A stretch of DNA of 5,818 nucleotides, taken from Octadecabacter sp. Its GTDB lineage: Bacteria > Pseudomonadota > Alphaproteobacteria > Rhodobacterales > Rhodobacteraceae. How positions within the stretch are numbered: the stretch's first letter is position 1; each line of letters opens with the position of its first letter. The notes under the pieces are model-generated. The model had not been told where the DNA came from, searched no databases, and saw only the letters and a program-made list of their open reading frames with translations. The DNA lies in NCBI GenBank assembly GCA_003533975.1, contig DQCL01000112.1, positions 1,354 through 7,171 on the forward strand. Direction: 5' to 3'. Of the stretch, positions 4,982 to 5,818 are shown piece by piece. Both the position numbers and the translations under genes were made by a program.

Positions 4982-5818
4982 ATGAAAATTTTTCTTAAAT
5001 GGGTACTGCGCGGCATCCTTTTGTGTGTCGCACTGATTGCTATCGTCGTCGTTCTACAGCGCGAAAAGCTCGGCAACCTGATGGCTGTGAACTCTTTGTT
5101 CAGTGAAGACCGCATCGTTGAGAATTTCACCCAGATGGATACGATGTTTGAAGCTGCCGTCATGACAACTGATACCTCGGCTCCGAATGAGCTGGCACTT
5201 GGCGTGAGAATGGACATGCCTGCAGGTTTCAGCACTTGGGTAAATGACCGTGCTGTGACTGGAATTGTCGTGCTACAAAACGGCGTCATCCGGTACGAAG
5301 ATTATCCGCTGACGGCGGAAGGCGAAGACGATCCTGCCTCATCACGCCGCATCAGTTGGTCGGTTGCCAAGTCTTTCCTGTCCATCCTCACGGGGATTCT
5401 GCATGAAGACGGCACAATCCCCGATCTTGATGCTCTGGTCACGCAATACGAGCCGTCCCTTAGTAATACGGCCTATGACGGAGCAACCATCCGCGATGTT
5501 TTGCAGATGTCCTCTGGCGTGGAATTTGATGAGGACTATTTGGATTTCTGGAGCGACATCAACAAAATGGGTCGCATCTTGGCGCTCGGTCAATCAATGG
5601 ATGGCTTTGCCGAGGGGCTGGACACCACGTTCGCCCCTGCCGGACAACAATGGCAGTATGTCTCCATCGACACACATATCATCGGTATGGTGGTCCGTGG
5701 CGCAACGGGGCGCTCCATTCCCGATCTGCTAAGCGAAAAGGTCATCGCACCCCTTCGCCCGACCTCAACGCCCTACTACCTGACGGATGGCTATGGTGTA
5801 GCCTTCGTCCTTGGTGGG
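4982..5818 (+). CDS. Membrane-anchored serine hydrolase, beta-lactamase/class C family, 3' end missing
   Basis: 279 residues are visible before the window ends. Residues 7-25 form one hydrophobic helix after a short basic N-terminus (MKIFLKWVLRG), so the enzyme is probably anchored in the inner membrane with its catalytic domain in the periplasm; a cleaved signal peptide is less likely. The domain from about 85 onward fits the beta-lactamase-like fold of class C enzymes and 6-aminohexanoate-dimer hydrolase. It has S127-V-A-K130 as the catalytic SxxK, DVLQMSSGVEFDEDY (172-186) and Y226-V-S228 as the YxS/N motif, preceded by FAPAGQQWQ. The third motif should lie beyond or near the cut, where GYGVAFVLGG begins. 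A real antibiotic-resistance role is unlikely; these proteins are usually esterases, peptidases or amide hydrolases of unknown substrate. The ATG at 4982 has GAGAG six bases upstream (4971-4975). Confidence 0.85.
   Translation, partial: MKIFLKWVLRGILLCVALIAIVVVLQREKLGNLMAVNSLFSEDRIVENFTQMDTMFEAAVMTTDTSAPNELALGVRMDMPAGFSTWVNDRAVTGIVVLQNGVIRYEDYPLTAEGEDDPASSRRISWSVAKSFLSILTGILHEDGTIPDLDALVTQYEPSLSNTAYDGATIRDVLQMSSGVEFDEDYLDFWSDINKMGRILALGQSMDGFAEGLDTTFAPAGQQWQYVSIDTHIIGMVVRGATGRSIPDLLSEKVIAPLRPTSTPYYLTDGYGVAFVLGG

Noticed and set aside
4982..5818. Annotation of the last gene as an antibiotic-resistance beta-lactamase
   Set aside because: The SxxK and YxS motifs define a broad hydrolase family; the N-terminal anchor and overall wording fit chromosomal esterase/amide hydrolase relatives rather than AmpC enzymes.

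Overview
The window looks like an ordinary chromosomal segment of an alphaproteobacterium, most likely in the Rhodobacteraceae (the Loktanella/Octadecabacter/Sulfitobacter type). I infer this from the style of the proteins: an L25/Ctc protein with an acidic tail, a Pth with a long charged C-terminal extension, and the wording of TrpA and the lactate dehydrogenase. The base composition, judged by eye, is only moderately GC-rich. No database search was possible, so the taxonomy is an inference.

Layout, left to right. (1) 1-717, + strand: the 3' nine-tenths of trpA (tryptophan synthase alpha subunit); the start lies outside the window. (2) 718-839: a spacer with two inverted repeats that may be an operator or promoter region. 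(3) 840-2003, +: an FMN-dependent alpha-hydroxy-acid (L-lactate type) dehydrogenase, lldD-like. (4) 2004-2146: a spacer with a possible promoter and two hairpins forming a possible leader. (5) 2147-2803, +: rplY/ctc, ribosomal protein L25, ended by a strong intrinsic terminator. (6) 2883-4109, - strand: a GAF-EAL protein, predicted to be an active cyclic-di-GMP phosphodiesterase, convergent with rplY. (7) 4110-4243: a divergent spacer with a perfect 16-bp palindrome and two short hairpins. (8) 4244-4930, +: pth, peptidyl-tRNA hydrolase. (9) 4982-5818, +: a membrane-anchored serine hydrolase of the beta-lactamase/class C family, cut by the window end.

The genes do not form one pathway. trpA and lldD are metabolic, and rplY and pth both serve translation. 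The EAL gene is a signalling gene lying in reverse orientation between rplY and pth, which are neighbours in many bacteria. The serine hydrolase follows pth by 51 bases with no visible terminator and is probably co-transcribed with it. There are no RNA genes, mobile elements, CRISPR arrays or degraded genes. I found no convincing new biological system. The points worth checking are in the spacers: the two-hairpin region before rplY, the inverted repeats before lldD, and the palindrome before the EAL gene.
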